Assembly (NCBI GenBank): GCA_040901765.1
Contig: JBBDYG010000063.1
Span: 1-64,000 of the forward strand
Length of the DNA: 64,000 bases
Direction of reading: 5' to 3'
Source of the DNA: JBBDYG01 sp040901765
GTDB taxonomy: Bacteria > Planctomycetota > Planctomycetia > Pirellulales > Lacipirellulaceae
Under the pieces are notes generated by a model. It did no database searches. It was not told where the DNA came from and worked only from the letters and a program-made list of their open reading frames with translations. This document shows, piece after piece, positions 50,699 through 59,408 of this stretch. The position numbers were made by a program, and so were the translations under genes. Each line of letters opens with the position of its first letter. The stretch's first letter is position 1.

Positions 50699-51727
50699 CT
50701 ACTGTTTGAACCAGATCGCCGCCGCGATTGCGATTAGTAGCAGAACCAGTCCGAGCAGGATTAGTTTCCAATCGGGGCCGGTTTGTTCGAGTTCGAGTCT
50801 GCCGTAAAGACGCTCGGTTAAGTTTTGCGTTGGGCCGTCCACTGAAGTTGGAAGTTGCATTGCGGGTACTGGCGGTATCGGCTTCGCCCGCGCAGCCGTT
50901 TCCCAATCGACCGGCTCCCCCGCAGCGATCTGTTCGAGCCACTTCTTTACGACGCCGGCGCTGCTCGGGCGCCCCGAGGGTTCTTTCGCGAGCAGTCGCA
51001 ATATGACTTTGCCCAGATCGGCGGGGCAGCCGACAATTAGGTCGGCTGGATTCTCCGGCTCGGCGAACATGTGCTTCTCGAACACCATCACGAGGCTCGT
51101 GCCATCGAACGGCGCACGGCCTACGAGCATTTCGAACATGACGCAACCGAGCGCGTAGAGATCGACGGCGCCGGTCAGCACTTCTTCGCCGGTGATTTGC
51201 TCGGGCGGCATGTAACGGCAGGTGCCGACGGTGGTGCCGGAGTCGGTGAGCCGCGAGAGGTTCTCCGCCCGTGCGAGACCGAAGTCGCCGACTTTTACCA
51301 AGCCTTTGCCCGATAGAAACAAGTTGGCCGGCTTCAGATCGCGATGAATGACGCCGCCCGCGTGGGCGCCTTCGAGCGCCGCACAAATCTGGATCGCCAC
51401 GTCGACGGCGTCACGCCACGCGAGCGACCGTTTGCCGTGAAGAACATCCTTGAGCGTGCCGCAATCGACGTGCTCCATGGCGAGGTAAAACCGCCCCTCG
51501 TAGATTCCGCAATCGTGGTAACGGACGATGTTGGGGTGATCGAGCTGCTGCAGCACAGCGACTTCGCGAATGAACCGCCGCTGCACGTCGATCATGTCTT
51601 TGGGGTTGTCGTGCAGCAACTTCAGCGCGACGAAAGTTCCCGATTCTGTATCGCGGGCGCGGTACACGGACCCGACCGCGCCGACGCCGAGCGATTCGAG
51701 GATGTCGAAATGGGCGACGCGTGGCAT
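50699..51727 (-). CDS. Ser/Thr protein kinase with C-terminal membrane anchor
   Basis: A 342-residue Hanks-type kinase. The glycine loop is LGVGAVGSVYRARD, the ATP Lys lies in FVALKLLHD, the catalytic loop is HRDLKPANLF and the Mg motif VGDFGLA; activation segment TVGTCRYMPPEQI. The C-terminus has a single helix (WKLILLGLVLLLIAIAAAIW), so the protein is probably tail-anchored with the kinase in the cytoplasm. The ATG at 51727 begins the kinase. It is convergent with the beta-lactamase-like gene. Confidence 0.88.
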   Translation of the reverse strand: MPRVAHFDILESLGVGAVGSVYRARDTESGTFVALKLLHDNPKDMIDVQRRFIREVAVLQQLDHPNIVRYHDCGIYEGRFYLAMEHVDCGTLKDVLHGKRSLAWRDAVDVAIQICAALEGAHAGGVIHRDLKPANLFLSGKGLVKVGDFGLARAENLSRLTDSGTTVGTCRYMPPEQITGEEVLTGAVDLYALGCVMFEMLVGRAPFDGTSLVMVFEKHMFAEPENPADLIVGCPADLGKVILRLLAKEPSGRPSSAGVVKKWLEQIAAGEPVDWETAARAKPIPPVPAMQLPTSVDGPTQNLTERLYGRLELEQTGPDWKLILLGLVLLLIAIAAAIWFKQ

Positions 51728-52347
51728 CGAGGGGTGAGCTGTGGCGTTGTGAGTTCGTAAGCTGGCTGCGTGCGACGATAGCAAATGCGGGCGAGCCAAG
51801 CAACGAGACGCTGTACGGCGAATTGGCAGACTGCGTAGGTTGGCACGAGCGCGCAGGGATCGGCAGGTCGCCAAGTTGCAGACCACTTGTTTTTAAGGCT
51901 CTTTTGAAGTTTGTGCCACTGTGCCACGCTGCGCGCACACGTAGCTGGCAAAATGAAAAAAGGTCTCGGTTTTGCGCAGGAGGAGCAAGGCGAGGGCGGC
52001 AGGCTCACAAAATTCTAGTTGCCAAATTTGCGCCGAACTGCCCGTTTGCTTCGGTAGTTGCCAAGTTGCCACTTTTTCAGGGTGTGGCAACGGCTTCGCA
52101 CGAGGGCGATGAACCTCTCGCCGCTGCGCAGAAGTTGGGAGGTGCGGGTTTTTGTGATTGACATGTGTACAAAAAAGGAGTGAAGGGGACAGGATTCTGG
52201 GGGCAGGGCCTTCCCATGCTGGTGGACAGGCTACGGTGAGACTTCCCCGGGCGGCGGAACGCGTATTGGCGATGGGGCGCTGAACGCGCTCCGTTCCGTA
52301 GGACGAAGCCTGCCCGCCGTGGTAGGCGTCGCGGCCAACGGGCCAAG
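51728..52347. other. 620-bp intergenic region
   Basis: No gene is supported; open frames here are long but of random composition. It contains repeated TTGCCA/TTGCCAAG motifs (52019-52070) and a GCCTGCCCGCC repeat-like part at 52305-52325. It separates the kinase gene from the toxin-antitoxin/restriction region. Confidence 0.5.
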
Positions 52348-52635
52348 TCATCCACCGCGAATGGTCAACCGCACGACGCGGACTTGGCGGTCGTCAGTGA
52401 GCACTTGATACGTCACCGAAACGCGGGCTGTGGATGCTGAGACAGGCACAGCCAAGATTCGTGCCGCGAGGTCGTCGATCGCCCGGCCTTTCTCATTGGG
52501 ATCGTCGGCCAGATTGCGATCGACCCAATTGGCGATGTCCGTCAGCACTGCACGCGCCTGGGAGTCGCACGAAACCCACGCGCCAATGAAGTGTGCTTCG
52601 ACGTCGGCATCCCACACGACGGTGTAGCGCGTTAT
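52348..52635 (-). pseudogene. RelE/ParE-like toxin with lost ATG start
   Basis: The frame encodes about 95 residues, TRYTVVWDADVEAHFIGAWV ... DLAARILAVPVSASTARVSVTYQVL ... VRLTIRGG, similar in shape to RelE/ParE-type toxins. Where an ATG overlapping the antitoxin stop is expected (ATGA), the sequence is ATAA: ATA at 52633-52635 in the toxin frame and TAA for the antitoxin stop. No ATG remains; the first GTG is at 52615-52617. The body is otherwise open and intact, so the toxin is probably not translated, or only weakly. Confidence 0.7.
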
Positions 52636-52916
52636 TTGTGATTGGCCTGCTGTGCGGCCGCGGCGGTATTCTCCAATAGCTGCGCCGTACTTGCGCCGCC
52701 GCGCCGGCCGAGCGCTTGGCGCAGTTCGTCGGGATGCTCCTCTAAATCGCGCTGCGCCTCGGAATAAACCCACGCTTGATGATCGACCGGCGACAAGACG
52801 AACGCCACGACGTTGCCTTGCTGGTCTCGGACTTCGATACCGCCGGTATCGACTTGCTGCAGCAATTGCCCGAGGGGCAAATTGGCCGTTTCGGTGCCGA
52901 GAATGATGGTGCTCAT
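52632..52916 (-). CDS. Phd/YefM-like antitoxin
   Basis: A 94-residue protein with a beta-alpha core (LPLGQLLQQVDTGGIEVRDQQ and NVVAFVLSPVDHQAW) like Phd/YefM antitoxins and a helical C-terminal tail. The ATG at 52916 starts MSTIILGTETANLPL. Its stop overlaps the toxin start region. It may act as a repressor and inhibit related toxins; the partner has lost its start codon. It is divergent from the DNA methyltransferase gene, 189 nt away. Confidence 0.75.
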   Translation of the reverse strand: MSTIILGTETANLPLGQLLQQVDTGGIEVRDQQGNVVAFVLSPVDHQAWVYSEAQRDLEEHPDELRQALGRRGGASTAQLLENTAAAAQQANHK

Positions 52917-53105
52917 GATGAATCTGATTTGAGGAGTGGGACTGAGTAAATTGTAGCACAGAGTTGAGGCGAAGGCAGCTCGGTGAACTTCTGGACAATT
53001 CGCGGAATCCACCCGGCTTCCGCCAGTTACGCGAAACGACTAATATACACGAGATCGATCCCGAAGTTGTCAAAAACAAACGCGTTGTTGCCGAAGGTAC
53101 ACGAG

Positions 53106-54407
53106 ATGCCGCCAATTGTAGACACGCGACAAGGGTTGTTGTTTGCTGACGCCTTGGAGCGGACGGTATCAGATGGGGCGTCATCCACTTTCGTAAACAA
53201 TATGTCGCTGCCGATTCATCGGTGGTTCCGCTACAGTGCTGGGTTTTCGGCTGCTTGGGTTTCGTCAGTGATTAGACAATTCCGAGTTGACGGAGCCGTC
53301 CGTCTCTTTGATCCGTTTGCTGGTTCGGCTACGACTTTGATTGAAGCGGAACGTGAGGGCGTGGAATGCATCGGCATCGATTCCCATCCTTTTATCGCTC
53401 GAATCGCCAGAGCCAAACTGCACTGGCGGACTGATCCGGACGCATACAAAAAACAGGCGCAATCCGTTCGCGATGTCGCGATGAGACTCGATGAAGGTGC
53501 TGATGACTATCCCGAACTAGTGCAAAAATGTTATGACAGGGCAACTCTAAAAGCCTTAGATTCTCTGCGGCGCGCTCATGAGCAATCGAGCGACGGAAGC
53601 GCGGCATCGGAATTGACCTGGCTTACGCTCGTTTCCATTCTTAGAAAAACGTCTACTGCTGGTACCGCTCAGTGGCAATATGTGCTGCCGCGCAAGCAAA
53701 AGCAGCGACCGATGGAAGCGTTCTCCGCGTTCGATGCTCAGATTCGAATGTTCTATGCGGACATGCAAGGCGGAAGAAGCGCCATCGGAAATCATGCCCG
53801 GTTCATGCAAGCCGACGCTCGCGATTGCAACGGAGTGCCGGACGGTTTTGCGAATTTGGTGATTACCTCGCCGCCGTATCCGAATAATTACGATTATGCC
53901 GACGCCACGCGACTGGAAATGTCGTTCATGCGAGAAATTAACGGCTGGGGCGATTTGCAATCTTCGGTACGACAGTTTCTAATCCGATCCTGTTCGCAAC
54001 ACGTGCCGTGCAGAACCGTGGATATGGATTTAATCTTGGCTGAGTCGCAACTGGACCCCATACGTCGCGAGTTAACTGCCGTTTGCAGTGAACTCGCTGA
54101 GGTGCGAATGACCAAGGGAGGTAAGAAGACTTATCACTTGATGGTTGCGTGCTATTTTCGCGACTTGGCACTCGTGTGGCAATCTTTGCGCCGCGTCTGC
54201 GACCAAGGGGCACGAGTCTGTTTCGTAATCGGCGACTCGGCTCCCTACGGCGTCTACGTGCCTGTAATCCCTTGGCTTGGAAACCTTGCAATCGCAGCTG
54301 GATTTAAGTCGTACACCTTCGAACGAACGCGAGATCGCAATGTGAAATGGAAGAATCGCAAGCATCGCGTCCCGCTCCAGGAAGGGCGACTTTGGGTCGA
54401 GGGCTGA
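53106..54407 (+). CDS. DNA methyltransferase (SPPY motif)
   Basis: A 433-residue amino-methyltransferase. The SAM motif FDPFAGSATTLIEA lies near 68-81 and the catalytic SPPY is in LVITSPPYPNNYDYADATRL at about 255-258. SPPY is typical of N4-cytosine enzymes, though N6-adenine is possible. The FxGxG-like motif precedes the catalytic motif with a long insert, as in alpha-type enzymes. The ATG at 53106 lies behind GTACACGAG. A putative restriction gene follows 3 nt after its stop. Base composition is more AT-rich than nearby housekeeping genes, suggesting transfer. Confidence 0.85.
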   Translation: MPPIVDTRQGLLFADALERTVSDGASSTFVNNMSLPIHRWFRYSAGFSAAWVSSVIRQFRVDGAVRLFDPFAGSATTLIEAEREGVECIGIDSHPFIARIARAKLHWRTDPDAYKKQAQSVRDVAMRLDEGADDYPELVQKCYDRATLKALDSLRRAHEQSSDGSAASELTWLTLVSILRKTSTAGTAQWQYVLPRKQKQRPMEAFSAFDAQIRMFYADMQGGRSAIGNHARFMQADARDCNGVPDGFANLVITSPPYPNNYDYADATRLEMSFMREINGWGDLQSSVRQFLIRSCSQHVPCRTVDMDLILAESQLDPIRRELTAVCSELAEVRMTKGGKKTYHLMVACYFRDLALVWQSLRRVCDQGARVCFVIGDSAPYGVYVPVIPWLGNLAIAAGFKSYTFERTRDRNVKWKNRKHRVPLQEGRLWVEG

Positions 54408-54410
54408 TTC

Positions 54411-55292
54411 GTGGCGGCATCACCAGCACACCGTTTTGGACAGATCATCGGAGACGTTCTCGAAGCGGCATTTTGGCCAGTGCTCGAGAAATTTGCCCGA
54501 TCGCACAACTTGTACTTGGACAAAAAGGGACTGCGGCCATGCCGTAGCGGCAAGAAGTGTACTTGGATTGACAAGAATAAGAACTCTCACGATTTGGACT
54601 TCGTGCTAGAGCGTGGCGGCACTCCTGAAACAGTTGGGATGCCAGCCGCTTTCATTGAAACTGCATGGCGTCGCTACACGAAACATTCGCGGAACAAAGC
54701 TCAAGAAATCCAAGGTGCGATTGAACCGCTCGCTGAAACCTATCGCCACGCTGCGCCGTTCAAGGGAGCGATACTGGCCGGTGTTTTCACCGACGGCGCA
54801 CTCGGGCAGTTGAGGTCACTTGGTTTCACGGTGCTGTACTTCCCGTATGAAGGAGTTGTCAAAGTATTCGATCAGTTCGGAATCGACGCGCGATCCGAAG
54901 AGAATACCCCGATAGTAGCGTTCGACCACAAAGTCGCCGCCTATGAGGCGCTGTCGAGGGAGATGCGGAAGAAACTGGCTGCCGCGCTTGTTAAGGCCTA
55001 TCGAAAAGACGTTCAGGCCTTCGTGAAGTCTCTCTCAGAGGCCGTTCTGCGTCAGATCGAGCATATCGTTGTGCTTGCACTTCACGGAACATCGCGCGAG
55101 GTCAGCACGGTGGACGAGGCGATCGATTTTATCAAGTCCTACATTCACGACGGCAGCACACTTCCAGTGGAACGTTACGAAGTAGAAATACGTTACAACA
55201 ATGGAAATCGCGTGACTGGCAGCTTTCAGGATAAGGCCAGCGCGATTGAGTTTCTTATGACCTATCAACCGGTGTCGCCGCAAGTCATTTAG
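54411..55292 (+). CDS. putative restriction endonuclease partner of the SPPY methyltransferase
   Basis: A 293-residue protein starting with GTG at 54411, 3 nt after the methyltransferase stop. A nuclease-like region may be HDLDFVLERGG (D61, D63) and FIETAWRRYTKHSRNKAQEI (E83, K91), a spacing compatible with a variant PD-(D/E)XK site. The rest is helical with a C-terminal strand pair (YEVEIRYNNGNRVTGSF). Assignment rests on gene order and this partial motif; recognition sequence unknown. Confidence 0.65.
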   Translation: MAASPAHRFGQIIGDVLEAAFWPVLEKFARSHNLYLDKKGLRPCRSGKKCTWIDKNKNSHDLDFVLERGGTPETVGMPAAFIETAWRRYTKHSRNKAQEIQGAIEPLAETYRHAAPFKGAILAGVFTDGALGQLRSLGFTVLYFPYEGVVKVFDQFGIDARSEENTPIVAFDHKVAAYEALSREMRKKLAAALVKAYRKDVQAFVKSLSEAVLRQIEHIVVLALHGTSREVSTVDEAIDFIKSYIHDGSTLPVERYEVEIRYNNGNRVTGSFQDKASAIEFLMTYQPVSPQVI

Positions 55293-55313
55293 GCTCGCGA
55301 CCTCCGCGTAAAG

Positions 55314-57053
55314 TCACTCCTCAAATCCCTCCACAATGTCAAACCGCCCCCCATCAAACAACCCCAAATCGCTCAGCTTCAGCGCCGGAATCACGAGCAG
55401 GGCCATGAACGAGAGCGTCATGTATGGCGCGCGGAGTTTCGAGCCCCAGGCTTTCGCCTGCTGGTCGAGCTTGCTGTAGGCGGCGGCGACTTCGGCGCAG
55501 GTGCCGGTGGCCATGAGGCCGGCGATGGGGAGGGGGAGCGAGAGGGCGACGTTTTCGCTTTCGCTAGCGGCGCTTAGGCCGCCGTGGGCGGACATGACGA
55601 GGTTGATCGCGGCGGCGATGTCGGTGTCGGCCACGCCGACTGCGATCACGTTGTGGGAGTCGTGGGCGACGCTGGAGGCGATCGCGCCTTGCCTCAGGCC
55701 GAAGTTCTTGATGAACGCGACCGCTGGCGGGGCGTTGGCGTAGCGGTTGACGACTACGAGCTTTAGCACGTCGTGCGCGGGGTCGCTAACGGCGACAGGT
55801 CTTGCCCCCTCCCCTAGCCCCTCCCCCGAGTACGGAGGAGGGGGACTGGAAATGTTCTCGGTCTTTGCGGGGTGGAGCACACAGTTGGTGACAAGCTGGC
55901 CGTCGATTGCTTCGATCACGCGCAGCGTATTGCCTTTGGCGGGAACGGCGAGTTCCGCGGCGCTAACCGTGCGGGGGTGGAACTTGTTGGCGGGGGGCGG
56001 TTCGACGCGCGGCAGCAGCGACTCGCCGTGGTCGGCGACCAGTTCGCCGTTGATCCACGTGCGCAGGACGTGAAAATCGGTGAGCGAATCGACTTCGACG
56101 AAGTCGGCGGGGTCGCCGACGCGGAGTTGGCCGACGTCGAGTTTGTAGTGCTCAATCGGCGTGAGGCAGGCGGCGGTGAGCACGTCGAACAAGTCGATGC
56201 CGCGCTCGACGGCGCGGCTGACGAGCGTGTTGATGTGGCCGGTGACTAACTCGTCGGGATGCTTGTCGTCGCTGCAGAGCATCGTGCGGCCGGGGTGTTC
56301 GCCGATGAGCGTGTAGAGGGCGTCGAAGTTGCGGGCGGCCGAGCCTTCGCGGATTGAAATCTTCGCGCCGGCGGCGAGCTTGTCGAGCGCTTCCTGTTTG
56401 GTGAAACACTCGTGGTCGGTAGTGATGCCTGCGGCGATGTAACGGGCGGCCTCCGCGCCGCGCAGTCCGGGGGCGTGGCCATCAACTGGCTTGTTCCGCG
56501 CGTGGGCGGCGGCGACTTTTGCGAGGCACGCCGGGTCGCCGTGGAGGATGCCGGGGAAATTCATCATCTCGCTGAGGTAGAGAATCCGCGGGTCGTCGAG
56601 CAGTTGTTCCACTTCGGCAACGCTGATTTCCGCGCCGGCGGTTTCGAACGTCGTTGCCGGGACGCAGGAGGGGGCGCCGAAGTAGAACTTGAAGTGGGTC
56701 TGCGCGGCGTTGTCGAGCATGTAGTGGACGCCGGCGACACCGAGCACGTTGCCGATCTCGTGCGGATCGGAAACGGTGGCGACGGTGCCATGCACGACGG
56801 CGGCCCGGGCGAACTCGGTCGGCACGAGCATCGAGCTTTCGATGTGAACGTGGGCGTCGATGAAGCCGGGAAGGAGGTACGTAGTGGGTTGTGACGCAGC
56901 TACTTGCTTTGCACTGCTGGACGAGCCAGCAGTGGCACCCAGAAGTGGGTTGATGGCTGCGATGCGGCCGGCGCGGACTTGGACTTCGGCGGGGTAGACG
57001 CGGCGTGCGGGGATATCGACGAGATTGGCAGTGAGGGAGAAATCGGCCGGCAT
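55314..57053 (-). CDS. ade: adenine deaminase with an in-frame repeat insertion
   Basis: A 579-residue amidohydrolase converting adenine to hypoxanthine, which Hpt in this window could salvage. Metal motifs are GFIDAHVHIESSMLVP and DGHAPGLRGAEA; later ITTDHECFTKQEALDKL and MLCSDDKHPDELVTGHIN are family signatures. The C-terminal GSKLRAPYMTLSFMALLVIPALKLSDLGLFD is also typical. Between them, about residues 404-420, lies ISSPPPPYSGEGLGEGARPV, the translation of a palindromic repeat also present in the intergenic zone at 40395. It sits in a linker and keeps the frame, so activity may be retained. Confidence 0.92.
   Translation of the reverse strand: MPADFSLTANLVDIPARRVYPAEVQVRAGRIAAINPLLGATAGSSSSAKQVAASQPTTYLLPGFIDAHVHIESSMLVPTEFARAAVVHGTVATVSDPHEIGNVLGVAGVHYMLDNAAQTHFKFYFGAPSCVPATTFETAGAEISVAEVEQLLDDPRILYLSEMMNFPGILHGDPACLAKVAAAHARNKPVDGHAPGLRGAEAARYIAAGITTDHECFTKQEALDKLAAGAKISIREGSAARNFDALYTLIGEHPGRTMLCSDDKHPDELVTGHINTLVSRAVERGIDLFDVLTAACLTPIEHYKLDVGQLRVGDPADFVEVDSLTDFHVLRTWINGELVADHGESLLPRVEPPPANKFHPRTVSAAELAVPAKGNTLRVIEAIDGQLVTNCVLHPAKTENISSPPPPYSGEGLGEGARPVAVSDPAHDVLKLVVVNRYANAPPAVAFIKNFGLRQGAIASSVAHDSHNVIAVGVADTDIAAAINLVMSAHGGLSAASESENVALSLPLPIAGLMATGTCAEVAAAYSKLDQQAKAWGSKLRAPYMTLSFMALLVIPALKLSDLGLFDGGRFDIVEGFEE
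55804..55847. repeat. palindromic CCCCTCCCCTAGCCCC repeat inside ade
   Basis: The plus strand reads CCCCTCCCCTAGCCCCTCCC followed by GAGTACGGAGGAGGGGG, matching the element at 40395-40437 in inverted orientation. It is translated within adenine deaminase as PPPPYSGEGLGEG. Confidence 0.85.
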
Positions 57054-57433
57054 GGGGGCACCTTGATGAACAGTCGCGGATGAACGCAGATTGGGCGGAT
57101 GAACGCGGATTTAAAAGCAAGATTGAGATTAAGAAGAAGTTAGGGGCCGATCTCTGGTTCATCAGCGCCCGTCCGCTCGATCTGCGTTCATCCGCGTCCC
57201 ATTCTTTCGCTTGGCAGAAAGCATGTCGAGGCGGTGGTGCTAGCGGGGCGATTGCGGATTGGGGGGAGTTTTCCGAAAGTGCGGGCCGGTCCTGAGCCGA
57301 TAACGGACGGTAGCCATGATCTCAGGGGGGCCTGGGTAGCTTCGTGGCGACGGGCGGATGCCGATGCGCGGGGCGCGTCGCGCATCAAGCTAGCCCGCGA
57401 TCGGTATTGAAAAATCCCCCTGAGGATCAAGCG
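57054..57433. other. 380-bp intergenic region with an inverted repeat
   Basis: No gene. GCGGATGAACGCAGATTGGG (starting at 57077) with GCGGATGAACGCGGATT faces GATCTGCGTTCATCCGCG (57179-57196), an ATCCGCGTTCATCCGC-type interspersed palindrome. The remainder should contain promoters for ade (minus) and the Cys-rich protein (plus). Confidence 0.6.
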
Positions 57434-58795
57434 ATGCTTCGTCATCAATCGGCTCGAGTCGGAACTGCGTGGGGCGGCGCTGCGCTGGTGTTGCTCGCGG
57501 TGTGCGGCAGCACTTCTTTTGGCCAGCAGCAAATGGCCTGGGAGCGGAATCACGCTTCGCCGAAGCCGCCGGTGCGAGTGGCGGGGAAGAAGCCTGCCGC
57601 AAAGCCGCAAGCGGCGGCGCCGATGGCTTCGCAGCAGCGGGAAGGGAGCGCCCGGCAAGCTTCTCGACCGAACGGGCATAGCGAAGTCGCGTTCATGACG
57701 AGCGAGTCTGCGGGCATGCACGCGGTGAAGCCGGCTTCGGCTTACGAAGAATACGAATACGTTAGCGCGCCGCCGCCGAACCCGGCTTCGATGCACGGTT
57801 CCGGACCGTGCGGTTGCGAGGGCGGTGGTTGTGAGTTGGGCAATCCCTACGAGATCGGCTGCGGTTGCGAGCCGTGCGGCGATCCATGCGGGTGCTGCGA
57901 CGCTTGTGGCATTGAAGGTGGTTGCGGCTGCGGCGACTGTTGCTGCGAGCCTGGGTGTACTCAGCCCGGCGGTTGTTTGGGCGGCTGCGCGGAGCGTGGT
58001 TGCGTGCCGTTGTGCCTTTATGTTCCGCCGGTGAAGGAAGTCACCGTGTTCGGCGGCGTGCAGGGTTTCAAAGGCCCGCTCGATTGGAATCGCGACCGCG
58101 GCAACTTTGGTTTTCACGAAGGAATCAATGTTGGCGGCTGCATGGCGTGGCTGCCCGTGCCGGGACTGGGCTACCAGCTTGGATACCGGTCAACGCAGAG
58201 CCAGATACACGGCGACGGTCAGCGAGAATCATCGGAAGGACACACGCAGCACTTCGCGACCGGTGGTCTGTTTCGCCGCGCTTGCGCGGGCTTGCAAGGC
58301 GGTGTGGTTTACGACTGGTTGCGCGATGAGCGCGTTGAGTCGGCGGACTTCAGCCAGATTCGCGGCGAGGTAGGCCTCGTGAATCCCCGCGGGCAAGAGA
58401 TCGGTTTCACGTTCGGCGTACACTTGGATGACTCGGATCTGGTCAACGAACGCATCTATCAATCGACCGACTGGTACTTGCTCTACTACCGCGTGAAGTG
58501 CCAGTGTGCCGGTGAAGTGCGGGCGTTCGCTGGGCTTGATGACTCCGACCGTGGCGTGCTGGGCAGCGATTTTCTCGTGGCGATCAACAACCGCTGGTCG
58601 CTGCAAGGCGGGTTTACCTACTACATTCCCGACGACAACGATGAAGGCGAGGCCGCCGAAGAAGAAGGCTGGAATATCGGCCTAAGCCTCGTGTGGAATT
58701 ATGGCTGCCGGGCCAAGTCGTCGGTGAAAGGCATGTACCGCCCGATGTTCAACGTTGCGGACAATGGGACGATGTTTATCGATGACCGACCGTAG
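57434..58795 (+). CDS. exported Cys-rich protein with C-terminal beta-barrel-like domain
   Basis: A 453-residue planctomycete-type surface protein. A signal peptide (WGGAALVLLAVCGSTSFGQ) is followed by a basic Pro/Ala linker, then about 75 residues with some 25 cysteines (CGCEPCGDPCGCCDACG) in pairs separated by Gly. The C-terminal ~240 residues, with alternating strands such as EVTVFGGVQGFKGPLDW and GCMAWLPVPGLGYQLGYRS, look like an outer-membrane beta-barrel. The ATG at 57434 begins the signal peptide. Function unknown; it could bind metal or form disulfide networks at the cell surface. Confidence 0.7.
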   Translation: MLRHQSARVGTAWGGAALVLLAVCGSTSFGQQQMAWERNHASPKPPVRVAGKKPAAKPQAAAPMASQQREGSARQASRPNGHSEVAFMTSESAGMHAVKPASAYEEYEYVSAPPPNPASMHGSGPCGCEGGGCELGNPYEIGCGCEPCGDPCGCCDACGIEGGCGCGDCCCEPGCTQPGGCLGGCAERGCVPLCLYVPPVKEVTVFGGVQGFKGPLDWNRDRGNFGFHEGINVGGCMAWLPVPGLGYQLGYRSTQSQIHGDGQRESSEGHTQHFATGGLFRRACAGLQGGVVYDWLRDERVESADFSQIRGEVGLVNPRGQEIGFTFGVHLDDSDLVNERIYQSTDWYLLYYRVKCQCAGEVRAFAGLDDSDRGVLGSDFLVAINNRWSLQGGFTYYIPDDNDEGEAAEEEGWNIGLSLVWNYGCRAKSSVKGMYRPMFNVADNGTMFIDDRP

Positions 58796-58798
58796 GAG

Positions 58799-58840
58799 CG
58801 GGCAGAAGGCAGCGGGCAGAAGGCAGCGGGCAGAGGGCAG
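58799..58840. repeat. tandem GCAGAAGGCAGCGG repeat
   Basis: Three units of about 14 nt (GCGGGCAGAAGGCA) directly follow the stop of the Cys-rich protein gene. A short relative, GCAGACGGCAGACGGCAG, is at 20341-20358. Low-complexity DNA of unknown role. Confidence 0.75.
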
Positions 58841-58923
58841 TGAACAGCCGGGTGCTTGTGTGCAGTAGTGCTGGTATAATGGAGGTGGGAACTCTTTCGG
58901 CCAAGCATCTGGAATGACAGACC

Positions 58924-59142
58924 ATGACTCAACTTCTCGAAAAAGCACTGACGGAAATCAAGAAACTTTCCGAGCTGGAGCAGGACGCCATTGCGAGTTT
59001 AATTCTCGACGAGTTGGCCGACGAACAGCGGTGGCAGGAGTCGTTTGCGGGTTCGCACGAGGTGCTCACTCAAATGGCAGATAAGGCACGAGAGGATGTT
59101 CGAGCCGGTCGGGTGCAGGATGTCGGTATCGATGAGCTATGA
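58924..59142 (+). CDS. RelB-like antitoxin
   Basis: A 72-residue acidic, helical protein (LLEKALTEIKKLSELEQDAI ... ILDELADEQRWQESFA) like the short antitoxins paired with RelE/ParE toxins. Its stop overlaps the toxin start by 4 nt (ATGA, 59139-59142). No DNA-binding motif is obvious. Intact module. Confidence 0.75.
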   Translation: MTQLLEKALTEIKKLSELEQDAIASLILDELADEQRWQESFAGSHEVLTQMADKAREDVRAGRVQDVGIDEL

Positions 59143-59408
59143 ACTCGCGGGTCACGGAAGATTTTGTAGCATTCTTTGCTAGATTGCCTGTCACGGTACA
59201 GAAGCAAGCTCGCAAGAGCTATCGATTGTGGCGAACGAATCCGTCCCACCCGGGATTGCATTTCAAGTCAATCAAAGGACACGACGACGTCTATTCGGTT
59301 CGCGTGAGCCTAGGTTGGCGGGCGGTCGGACTTTTGGAGGAAGGCACAATAAACTGGTTCTGGATTGGTTCGCATGCGGACTATGACAAACTGCTTGCGC
59401 AACTATAG
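59139..59408 (+). CDS. RelE/ParE-family toxin
   Basis: An 89-residue protein: KQARKSYRLWRTNPSHPGLH, then FKSIKGHDDVYSVRVSLGWRAVG and the terminal WFWIGSHADYDKLL. The basic residues and final His/Asp/Tyr segment fit RelE-like mRNA interferases. ATG overlaps the antitoxin stop. It ends 6 nt inside the convergent arginine-dihydrolase-like gene. Apparently functional. Confidence 0.85.
   Translation: MNSRVTEDFVAFFARLPVTVQKQARKSYRLWRTNPSHPGLHFKSIKGHDDVYSVRVSLGWRAVGLLEEGTINWFWIGSHADYDKLLAQL

Noticed and set aside
51893..52351. Minus-strand 152-residue frame upstream of the defence region
   Set aside because: Its sequence is composed of repeat-like DNA and has no domain, signal or plausible ribosome-binding site.
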